Shown piece by piece: positions 35,101-41,941 of a stretch of DNA of 64,000 bases. This DNA is from Streptomyces sp. NBC_01429 (GTDB lineage: Bacteria; Actinomycetota; Actinomycetes; Streptomycetales; Streptomycetaceae). Made by a program: the position numbers and the translations under genes. The stretch lies in assembly GCF_036231945.1 (NCBI RefSeq), contig NZ_CP109599.1, positions 7,591,501-7,655,500 on the forward strand, in the 5' to 3' direction. Numbering within the stretch: the first letter of the stretch is position 1; every line of letters starts with the position of its first letter. The notes under the pieces were generated by a model. The model was not told the origin of the DNA and did not search any database. It saw only the letters and a program-made list of their open reading frames with translations.

Positions 35101-36773
35101 TCCTCGACACCCACCTGCTCCAGGGACGCGAAGATCAGCTCGAAGGCGAACTGACCCAGATGCAAACCCGGCTGCACGACCTGGTGGAACAGCTGGTCTG
35201 CGACCGCGCAGCGCTCCATTGCGTCAGCCGCATGACCACCAAGCACAAACAGGCTCTGGCTGCGTACGCCAGCGCCGTGGCCAACGCAGGCCAGGGAACC
35301 ACCGAGTACGGCAAACGTCACCAGCGTCACGCGCGCTCAGCCATGCAGACAGCGCAAGGAGCGGTACCGGCGTGGATCATGCCGCTGAACCAGGTAGCGG
35401 AAACCATCAGTCCAGAGCCGGACTCCTTCGACGTCGTCATCGTCGATGAAGCAAGCCAAGTGGGCCTGGACGGGTTGCTATTGCTCTGGCTCGCGCCCCG
35501 CATCATCGTCGTCGGCGACGACCGGCAGTGCGCCCCGTTCTACAGCGGCAGCAAGCATGACCGGATCACCCAGATCTTCGACGAGCGCATGGCCGACCTC
35601 GAACCCTGGCAGCGCGAAGGCTTCGACCCCAAGTCCAACCTGTACGAACTGCTGCAGTCCCGCTTCACTGATGTGATCCGACTCACCGAGCACTTCCGGT
35701 GCATGCCGGAGATCATCAAATGGTCCTCCATGCAGTTCTATCCAGACAACCAGCTGGTCCTGCTGCGCCAGCACGGCTCCGACCGCCTCCCGCCGCTGAA
35801 GGTCGTCCACGTGCCCGAAGGCCACTGTGAAGGACGCCGGGACAAACTCATCAACCGGCCGGAGGCGGAGGCCGTCGTCAGTGAACTGCACCGCCTCACC
35901 CAGGACCCTGCCTACGCAGACCGCAGTATCGGCGTGATCATCCTGCGCCACGGCGACCAGACACGACTTGTACAGGACCTCGCCGACCAGCGCATCGACG
36001 TGTCGGCCCGCGAACGCCACAGCATCCTCGTCGGCACACCCGAGCAGTTCCAGGGAGACCAGCGCGACGTCATCCTCCTGTCGATGGTCGTCGACGGAGC
36101 CAATGTCATCGCCGCGACCGGTCGGAACAATGAACGACGCTTCAACGTGGCCGCCAGCCGGGCCCGAGATCAGATGTGGCTCTTCCATTCCCTGACCGTC
36201 GACCAGCTCAGCAGCAAAGACCTGCGGCGCTCCCTGCTCACCTACATGGTGAGCCCGCCCCCGCCCTACACACACCCGCACCAGCCCGCCCACGTCAGTG
36301 CAGACCGACACTGCGCGCCCTTCGACTCGCTCTTCGAACAGCGTGTCTTCCTGCGCATCAAGGAACGCGGCTACGACGTGGTGCCCCAGTGGGAAGTCAA
36401 CGGAAAACGCATCGACCTCGTGGTCACCGGAGGCCACGGACGCCTCGCAGTGGAGTGCGACGGCAGCCCTCACCACTCCACCCCGCAGCAGATCCACGAC
36501 GACGCCGAGCGGGAGCGGGAGCTGCGCCGCGCCGGCTGGACGTTCTGGCGCATACGCAGCAGTGCCTTCGCCCTCACACCCGACGAGGCCCTGGAACCTC
36601 TGTGGGAACGCCTGACCGAGCTGGGCATTCATCCCCGCACGGTCCGCGGGGCATCCATCGATGACGCGCCGACCGACACGCCCTGGACTCCGGTCGGCCT
36701 GGCCGAAGGCGAACCCGACGAAGACGCGGACCCCTACGACGGGGAGCCGGACGAAGACAGTGGGGGACACTGA
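32193..36773 (+). CDS. Very large SF1 helicase with C-terminal nuclease domain
   Basis: A 1526-aa protein. Residues 1-390 have no clear domain. Residues 402-409 (GPPGTGKT) are the Walker A motif, VIVDEAS with Asp1085/Glu1086 is the Walker B motif, VVGDDRQCAP is motif III, and GTPEQFQGDQRDVILLSMV and NVAASRARDQMWLF are the C-terminal helicase motifs of the Upf1-like SF1 group. A long helical insertion with coiled-coil character separates Walker A and B. Residues about 1377-1480 form a DUF559/MTES_1575-like PD-(D/E)XK nuclease: FEQRVFLRIKERGYDVV, Asp1408 in RIDLVV, Glu1421 in AVECDG. The acidic tail ends one base before the HEPN gene. The start is uncertain among 32181, 32190 and 32193. Confidence 0.88.
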   Translation: MARPVVRDGSDPKAIRDTRVLIDCLQELVRGAVSRTIRDCAKYPETVWLADVPDGTVRRAADADSRILVVKHRAPQEAPRLPAILHGRVSAEAAATAGPQPPGLIDDTPDDRQVVAVQAVVEESQPALESGSSEERKAYEAWADKWLRWSQEELAAELQRRLHRQLYRMAKKIEQDSDTFEVVLAVGLLQLGAARPSARVRRHVVTTPVTLTVEPASINVTVSLVPEHPGRLEDTDFLSESDGYTSELLGVVRSAVEDVPFHPLSDRAAQAVRSWAQRAFGIDRVLPFDPTTGQHPDLTAEPQTRSLHLAPALILREHSQRSVLGFYESIARALKRPGTQAPLGLAQLLYDLEPEHRTPWGSRSGSVPPALGPDPLFPMITNAAQRDVLDRLQRDTSVVVQGPPGTGKTHTISNLIAALLADGKRVLVTSAKSQALNVLRDQLPSKLRSMCVIQGDQWQGGNSDLSQSLGALAHLNATTNLDRLQQRIDDQQTQRRQLMAEQAKLQERLRQVREVEWYEHPEIAPGYRGRLDDIVQAVEHGAAEYQWLPPLDVQAPQAPPLTTDEAERLWLLVAQHGPGILDARIQYCPDPATLPDPTEVSRCITELQGAEEAVGHEPVTPLARELADHGDARLIVLETLLDRAQQALQRVGLSADPTSWRADIWSTRALQDGIAQRWQQLWDSIRNASQRAQQTHDEIAAASFPEVEIPRLSESEEKELLIAGRNLEQHVLRTGKLNTRWPRPTVVKQARFLFEQCRVEGMAPASREHITAVVRQLEMRAHARTLRGRWTGVGSVVGQDTAELMTSELLDRAIILQAVDTCVEVIRQVHATLLADGIQTPVTTVEQWRDIRQATAQARQLLHIRTATQRFEELLKSLPPAHPHSVDELRRAAEAAAARDTQDYAQAVDALAAAYQREADRRETGKLFECLAEAHPELAKDFAGDPLAPYWRSRFAVLPQAWAWRQAQDFLDTHLLQGREDQLEGELTQMQTRLHDLVEQLVCDRAALHCVSRMTTKHKQALAAYASAVANAGQGTTEYGKRHQRHARSAMQTAQGAVPAWIMPLNQVAETISPEPDSFDVVIVDEASQVGLDGLLLLWLAPRIIVVGDDRQCAPFYSGSKHDRITQIFDERMADLEPWQREGFDPKSNLYELLQSRFTDVIRLTEHFRCMPEIIKWSSMQFYPDNQLVLLRQHGSDRLPPLKVVHVPEGHCEGRRDKLINRPEAEAVVSELHRLTQDPAYADRSIGVIILRHGDQTRLVQDLADQRIDVSARERHSILVGTPEQFQGDQRDVILLSMVVDGANVIAATGRNNERRFNVAASRARDQMWLFHSLTVDQLSSKDLRRSLLTYMVSPPPPYTHPHQPAHVSADRHCAPFDSLFEQRVFLRIKERGYDVVPQWEVNGKRIDLVVTGGHGRLAVECDGSPHHSTPQQIHDDAERERELRRAGWTFWRIRSSAFALTPDEALEPLWERLTELGIHPRTVRGASIDDAPTDTPWTPVGLAEGEPDEDADPYDGEPDEDSGGH

Positions 36774-36774
36774 C

Positions 36775-37590
36775 ATGGACAACTACGACGACAGCACCCT
36801 CGAAGAACTCGCCGCCATGGTCTGCGGTGACGAGCCGGGCATGAAGCGCCGAGCCGGCTGGGAACTTGCTCCCTTCCTTCTCCGGGCCGGTTGGGAAGAC
36901 GTCCCCGACCACGACGGCAGCCCGCGCCACCGCTGGGTACACACCATCCTGCGCGAACGGCAGGAAGACCAGGCAGGAGACACCGAGCGCGTCATCCTGC
37001 GCCTGGCCAACCGACGGGAATACCAACAACAACCCGCCGACTACGACGCCGTCATCCAACGCCTCCAGGAAGTCCTCGCCCTTGAAGGCCGTCGTATCGA
37101 CTACCGCAAAGGGCAGCCGTTCCTCATCGAGTACGACCCCGACGAACCCCCTCGCCCCCAGCGGGTAGAGCTGAAGGTGGCCTTCACCGACATTGTCTCC
37201 GATCCCGGCCTGGCCCGCGCCGTTCAGCTACGCCTCGACGAAGCCCGCATCTGCCAAGAACACGGCGCCTACACCTCCGCCGTCATCATGCTCGGGAGCC
37301 TCCTCGAAGGCGTCCTCGTCCATGCCGCTGACGTCAGAACTGCAACCGTGCCGCTGACCCGGCCCGCCCGCGACACACGGCTGCAGGACCTCATTCAGCA
37401 TGCCCACACCAACCAGTGGATCGACCAAGACGCAAAAATGGCCTCCGACCTGCTCCGGACCTACCGCAACCTGGTCCACCCGCTCGCGGAGAAGCGAGCC
37501 AAACACAGCGCAGACTTCGACACAGCCGACCTCTGCTGGTCCACAGTCAACGCTGTTCTCAATGACCTGGCGGCAAGCAACCCTCAATAG
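36775..37590 (+). CDS. HEPN-like protein
   Basis: A 271-aa protein lying one base past the helicase stop, hence translationally linked. Residues 1-150 are an acidic N-terminal domain without recognised family. The C-terminal helical part, ARICQEHGAYTSAVIMLGSL through LIQHAHTNQWID, ends in DLLRTYRNLVHPLAEKR. That motif gives R-X6-H (Arg228-His235) with the overlapping RNLVHP, the catalytic signature of HEPN ribonucleases. HEPN toxins in conflict loci cut RNA; whether this one is active or a structural partner of the helicase is unknown. Confidence 0.7.
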   Translation: MDNYDDSTLEELAAMVCGDEPGMKRRAGWELAPFLLRAGWEDVPDHDGSPRHRWVHTILRERQEDQAGDTERVILRLANRREYQQQPADYDAVIQRLQEVLALEGRRIDYRKGQPFLIEYDPDEPPRPQRVELKVAFTDIVSDPGLARAVQLRLDEARICQEHGAYTSAVIMLGSLLEGVLVHAADVRTATVPLTRPARDTRLQDLIQHAHTNQWIDQDAKMASDLLRTYRNLVHPLAEKRAKHSADFDTADLCWSTVNAVLNDLAASNPQ

Positions 37591-38558
37591 GCGTCGGAAA
37601 TGGCGTTGACGGGTCTGACCTGGAGGCGACAGCTCCTTCCCTGCGCCCGTCAACGTCGCGCTGCTGAGGCTCACCTCACCGATAGTGGGTGGCTCGCGAC
37701 GCTCATCGTCACCGGCGAGGGGTGACCGCTGCTTGAAACTCCGCCCGTCCCAGCGCACGCTCGTCGCTCCGGTCTACGTGCGCAAGCACGAGCCCCTGAC
37801 ATTCGGACCGTGCGGGTGTCGGGCGTTGGGGTCGAGTCCTGCGGCCGAAGCACCAGCTTGGCGCAGGTTCGCCATGATGTCCGGGACGGCGAGATCCGCC
37901 AGCAGCGTTCCGCAGAAAACCTGCATGATCGCGGCGTGTTCCAGCCACTCGGGCGCGCTGAGGCACGCGTACTCGTTCAGCCGCCGCCGCGCCTTCTCGT
38001 CGGCGGCCTGACCTACACCGGATGCTGATGCCCCATGCCCCATGCCCGTGAGCTTGCGCGGCGTATGCGGAGAACGCTGATGGGTGGCCCGAAGACGCCA
38101 TGACCTCGTGCCAGGCCCCTGAACGAGCCCTACGCCGACCCCTAATCGATTCGACCCAGTGCGGCATTCCACCGCCCTGGCGGCGCCAATATGCTGTCTC
38201 GATCGACCAGTTCGGCTGGGAACTCGAGGGCCCGACAGCTACCCGTCGTGCTCCGTGCCGGGTTGGGACCGCACTGGGAGGTAACGACCGCCGCCGAACA
38301 TGTCGGAGGCACGCACTACAGACCACCACGTAGATGCCCTGCGGGAGGGGATGCTCAACAGCTTGGAGACCTCCAGCGCGACTCACAGAGCCTCTCGCGA
38401 CACCTCTCCCGCGTTTCGGCTGGGGCAGGCAGACGGAAACAGGATGTCTTCGTCCCGAATGGTCTGGAATGAAGGGGCGACCAGTACAGCCCCGTGCAAG
38501 GTTGTCCGACCCCGGCCCAGGAGGGGCCGAAATGCCGCTGCCCCTGTCCAGTCGTTGG
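37591..38558. other. Non-coding or decayed stretch in the island
   Basis: No gene could be supported. On the minus strand, 37774-38030 gives a short coding-like segment (RRRLNEYACLSAPEWLEHAA, then LADLAVPDIMANLRQAGASA) without start or family match, perhaps a remnant. The rest shows mixed frames and no ribosome sites. Confidence 0.4.
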
Positions 38559-39770
38559 TCAGGGGCAGCCGGGGAATCGGTGTACGGGCAGCGGGTTCGG
38601 GAGCGGGTGGCGCGTCCAGCCGGTGTCGTGGTCCCAGTGCAGGACGTGGGTCTCGTCCAGCAGGCAGCCGACCCAGAGGCCGGTGATGCCGGCCGGTACG
38701 TTCGGAGATCGCGAGGGCAGCGGGCCCGCAGCGGCGAGGCGGTGCCATGCGGAGGAACGCATCCAGGTGAGCCAGAAGAACACCTCGCGGCGCGGTCGGT
38801 CGGAAGCCGCGTTGAGCTTCAGGGCCAGGTCCTCGTGCAGCCCGAACTCGACTTCCAGCAAGTCCACCAGTTCCGTTCCGCCGTCGGCGTCAGCGATCGG
38901 CGGCGGATTCGCCGGGAGCGCGGTCCGCCAGGTCAGGGATCGTGCGAGGGTGATCCGCTCGCTCACCTCCCGGCGGGCCAGTTCGGCGAGTTCAGCATCG
39001 GTGTGGCGACCGGGGAAAAGGGCTCGCATCGTCTCGGCCGACTTCCGTTCGTCCTCGGTCCGGCGCTTCTCCAGTGAAGCGAGGAAGCCCGGATCCAACG
39101 ACCACAGCACCGGGCCCATCCGGCGTGGTTCCGGGAGAGGAGAGGGCGGTGGGGGCTTTCCCTGGCGGCGGTTCTTCTCGGCCTTCCCGGCCCAGTGGTC
39201 CGGGTTGAAAGCCGGCATCTGGTCGGACCCCGTGAGCAGGCCTGCGCTGATGTAGCCGGTACTCGTCTCGCTGGGCACTGAACAACCGAAGGCCACCCCA
39301 GCACTGCCCAGGACGCCGTACGGGCACGCCTCCTCATGGAATGGCCGCTCGATACAGGCCGTGCCGGGGCCGAAGCGGTTCACGCCACGCCGTTCCAGCT
39401 CGGCCAGGGCCGGGCTGATGACGGTCAGGGCATCCTTGAAACGAGGGTGCCCCTTGCGGCCCCCGTAGGTTGCCTTCGCCGTGCTCTCGAACACTACGTG
39501 CCAGCCTAGATTTAGCTCGGGCACCGCATGCTCCTTGAGGTACGGCTCCCAGGAGCGCCGGTTCTGCTCAGCCACACTGCTGGTCACCTGTGTGACCTCA
39601 ACCGCCCGATCACCGCCGCACATGAAGTCGAAGCGCCCGTCGGGGTCCGCGCGCACCTCATGGAAATCACCGCACCGGGGGCAGTGGTCATACGGTTCGA
39701 CGGTCTCACCCGTGCAGTACCGCAGGACGCCTGCCGCCCTCAGCTCCACCGGATCACTTGCTCGGGGCAT
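38559..39770 (-). CDS. Unknown protein with a possible ExT-type nuclease core
   Basis: A 403-aa protein, third gene of a leftward operon. Near the N-terminus is a zinc-ribbon-like CPRCGDFHEVR, directly followed by PDGRFDFMCGGDRAVEVTQV. The Asp and the E-V-T spacing recall PD-(D/E)XK nucleases with a Thr in place of Lys, an inference from motif shape only. Later segments are PFHEEACPYGVLGSAGVAFG and a Trp-rich end with HVLHWDHDTGWTRHPLPNPL. No membrane helix or signal peptide is visible. The ATG at 39770 overlaps the upstream gene by 17 bases. Confidence 0.6.
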   Translation of the reverse strand: MPRASDPVELRAAGVLRYCTGETVEPYDHCPRCGDFHEVRADPDGRFDFMCGGDRAVEVTQVTSSVAEQNRRSWEPYLKEHAVPELNLGWHVVFESTAKATYGGRKGHPRFKDALTVISPALAELERRGVNRFGPGTACIERPFHEEACPYGVLGSAGVAFGCSVPSETSTGYISAGLLTGSDQMPAFNPDHWAGKAEKNRRQGKPPPPSPLPEPRRMGPVLWSLDPGFLASLEKRRTEDERKSAETMRALFPGRHTDAELAELARREVSERITLARSLTWRTALPANPPPIADADGGTELVDLLEVEFGLHEDLALKLNAASDRPRREVFFWLTWMRSSAWHRLAAAGPLPSRSPNVPAGITGLWVGCLLDETHVLHWDHDTGWTRHPLPNPLPVHRFPGCP

Positions 39771-40155
39771 GAGCCTCGTCCGTCCCCGCAGGCGCGTCCC
39801 AAGGGAGTACCAGCTGTTCCAGCGGCAGACGAGACAAGGTCTCGAACAAGTCGTCCCGGCGGTACCCGAGCCCCGCGGCAAGCAGAATCCGCACGTGCTG
39901 ATCCAGTGCCTCGATCATGGTCGAGGGCAGGCCGACGGCCTCCGGGATGACCCACGCATCCCGCAGGAGCAGCGCCAGATCGGTATCGCCAACCGGCAGA
40001 TGGACATGCAGCTCCCAAGAAGGGACGGTCCGCAGAGGGCCCCGCACCGCCCGGCTCCGCCGCGCGAGCAAGCGCCGACCGGCCACTTGGAGAGCACGCA
40101 GCACCGCCATTTCGGCCATGGCCGCCGCCACGGTCTCACGAGGGCTCTGGATCAT
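39754..40155 (-). CDS. Unknown helical protein, middle gene of a leftward operon
   Basis: A 133-aa protein, MIQSPRETVAAAMAEMAVLR to the ending WDAPAGTDEAHAPSK. The N-terminal helix and a middle strand-rich part (SWELHVHLPVGDTDLALLLR) suggest a mixed fold. No family is recognised. It starts seven bases past the stop of 40163-41329 and overlaps the next gene by 17 bases, so the three genes form a tight operon facing the helicase operon. Confidence 0.55.
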   Translation of the reverse strand: MIQSPRETVAAAMAEMAVLRALQVAGRRLLARRSRAVRGPLRTVPSWELHVHLPVGDTDLALLLRDAWVIPEAVGLPSTMIEALDQHVRILLAAGLGYRRDDLFETLSRLPLEQLVLPWDAPAGTDEAHAPSK

Positions 40156-40162
40156 GATTCTC

Positions 40163-41329
40163 CTACTGGATCTCGGAGGCATGCCGCGGCTGGAGGAACG
40201 GGATCAGCGGGGCCGGCAGCACGGCGGGGGATCCGAGCAGCTCCCAATGGCAGTCCGGCACTTTGCCGTCGAGGTTGCGCAACGACCGCCGCATCATCAA
40301 CAGGATCAGGGAGTCCGACGCCCGGTCTGTGGGGGACCAGTGGCGGTCTCCAACCTGGGCCATCAGCACCAGCCCCGACACGAAGGCCCTGCCCATCAGC
40401 CAGGCGAGGGCCGCGTCGCCCAGCTCGCCGACGTCGAGCTCCGCCTCGACCCGTGCGCACAGCTCCAGCGCCCACTCGCGGGTCGCCCCGCTCACCTCCC
40501 AGGCGTCCCGCAGGTCCTCCAGGGTGGCCGTCTCCGCCAGACTCAGCAGGGCGCCGCGGACGTCACCGTCGGGAACGGTGCTCATCCCGCCGTCCGGAAG
40601 GAACACCTCCTGGGCGGCATCAGGGACGTCATCGACCGTGTACTCGGCCAGTGACGCCCCCGGGTTGCCCCACCCCGTCGGCTGCACGGCCCGCAGCACG
40701 TCACCGATCCCCTGCGGCGTGACGGCGGCACCTCCACGCAGCACCGTGGTCACCGCGGCAGCCGTGACCTCCCCGCCGGACAGGCTCGGAGGTTCCGGGT
40801 TCGCGTCCAGGTCGGCCAGCTCGGGAGGGGGCCACACCACCCCCCGGTCACCCATGTACCGGGCGATGCCCTCATCGATCCGACGCACCCGCGCGGGAAC
40901 GAGCCGCACCCGCTGCCCCGAGGCGACCACCTCGTCGGCGACGCGCTCCGCCCACTCCTCTCCGTCCTCCCCCTCTTTCGGACCTTCCTCGCCGAGCCCG
41001 GCGCCCAGGCCCCGGACCGCCTTACCGAAGGCGTCCCGCACGGTCTTCTCCGGCACCGGGTGCCCTTCGCCGAACAGCGCCAGCGCCAGATGAGAGGGCC
41101 GAGCGCCCCTCCGCGCCAGCCGGGCGAGCGCCACGACCAGACCGAATGCCTCGTCGTCTGGAACCGATGTACTCCCGCGCCCTCGGCCCAGCGCCCGCTT
41201 CGTGTGTTCCGGCAACAGCCCCGCCCGCCGCCACGACGCAGGCTGCTTCGCCGACACCACGAAACCGTGCTGACGCGCGTGCTCGACGAGCTGCTGATCA
41301 GCGGAGACCGGACCACCAGGAGAAGACAT
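40163..41329 (-). CDS. Unknown protein with MerR-like N-terminal helix-turn-helix
   Basis: A 388-aa protein, first gene of the leftward operon. The N-terminal 100 residues (VVSAKQPASWRRAGLLPEH, GLGRGRG-like RALGRGRGSTSVPDDEAFG, then LVVALARLARRGARPSHLAL) resemble a winged-helix domain that occurs in Streptomyces proteins of unknown role. The middle and end are helical, with WELLGSPAVLPAPLIPFLQP near the C-terminus. DNA binding is a guess from the N-terminal pattern. The ATG at 41329 is divergent from the small membrane gene at 41475. Confidence 0.55.
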   Translation of the reverse strand: MSSPGGPVSADQQLVEHARQHGFVVSAKQPASWRRAGLLPEHTKRALGRGRGSTSVPDDEAFGLVVALARLARRGARPSHLALALFGEGHPVPEKTVRDAFGKAVRGLGAGLGEEGPKEGEDGEEWAERVADEVVASGQRVRLVPARVRRIDEGIARYMGDRGVVWPPPELADLDANPEPPSLSGGEVTAAAVTTVLRGGAAVTPQGIGDVLRAVQPTGWGNPGASLAEYTVDDVPDAAQEVFLPDGGMSTVPDGDVRGALLSLAETATLEDLRDAWEVSGATREWALELCARVEAELDVGELGDAALAWLMGRAFVSGLVLMAQVGDRHWSPTDRASDSLILLMMRRSLRNLDGKVPDCHWELLGSPAVLPAPLIPFLQPRHASEIQ

Positions 41330-41474
41330 GCCGCGAACCTACCCAGTTCCGTCGGAAGAGGACGCGCCTTCAGGAAATAGAGACCCCCCACCTTTACCCG
41401 GGCCGGACGCACCGGGCCTGGTGACCTGGGGGAACCGCCGGAGCGCACGGCCCGGCAGCACATCAGGAGGAACC

Positions 41475-41666
41475 ATGCTCACCGCACTGACCGCACTGCT
41501 CCCCACCACCGGGCCCCTGCTCTGGGCCCTGATCACCGTCCTGTACATCTGGATCACCGTCTACGTCGTCGTCGTCGGCGTCGCCCTGCTGCACCCCCGC
41601 CGCTCCCGCCGGAGGGAAGCCCGCCAGATCCTCGACTGCCACCTCCTCGTCCCCAGGCCCCTGTGA
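41475..41666 (+). CDS. Small single-helix membrane protein
   Basis: A 63-aa product with a perfect AGGAGG before the ATG. The middle is one long hydrophobic helix (LLWALITVLYIWITVYVVVV), followed by HPRRSRRREARQ. It is the last gene before the right direct repeat of the island. No family is recognised; small membrane proteins at element borders can be regulators or toxins, but nothing in it proves either. Confidence 0.5.
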   Translation: MLTALTALLPTTGPLLWALITVLYIWITVYVVVVGVALLHPRRSRRREARQILDCHLLVPRPL

Positions 41667-41759
41667 CCCTGCTGGAGAAGTGACCGCGGGGTTGTGGCAA
41701 GGGTCGGCCCCGGCCCTTGCCATCCGGATAGGCTGGTGTTGCCTTAACGGAGGTTGGTG

Positions 41760-41811
41760 GACACCAATGTCGACAATGCCGACCGTCAGGTGCGGCTGAG
41801 TTTCCTCGGCT
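41760..41811 (+). repeat. Right direct repeat (attR candidate), copy of the yjbQ end
   Basis: Identical to 27395-27446. It is followed by TAG where yjbQ has TGA, and sequence before it is unrelated to yjbQ, so this copy is a gene tail only. Confidence 0.85.
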
Positions 41812-41941
41812 AGCCGGTCGCGGGCTCCCTGTTCGTCACCCTCTTCGCGCCGCCGTACTGCCTTGCGGCTAGTTTGTGTGCAGGACAGGTACGCAGACCC
41901 GTGGTGGCAGAGGTGCACGGGGGGACGAGAGGTCGGGAAGA

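Larger units (their letters stand above)
27395..41811. mobile_element. Genomic island inserted at the yjbQ 3' end
   Basis: Two perfect 52-bp copies of the yjbQ end bound 14.4 kb that carries frameshifted remnants, unknown small proteins and a conflict-type gene core. Duplication of a gene end at both borders is the footprint of site-specific integration. Parts of the interior, notably 31050-31580, have clearly lower GC and more A/T third positions than the flanks. No integrase, replication or transfer gene was recognised, so the element may be a defective or externally mobilised island. Confidence 0.7.

Noticed and set aside
37774..38172. Minus-strand frame with coding-like stretch
   Set aside because: No start, ribosome site or family; the upstream part is low-quality. 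Kept only as a possible remnant in the gap entry.
27395..41811. Integrase or tRNA attachment site for the island
   Set aside because: No tyrosine or serine recombinase motif was recognised in any frame and no tRNA-like cloverleaf lies at either border; only the yjbQ repeat supports integration.
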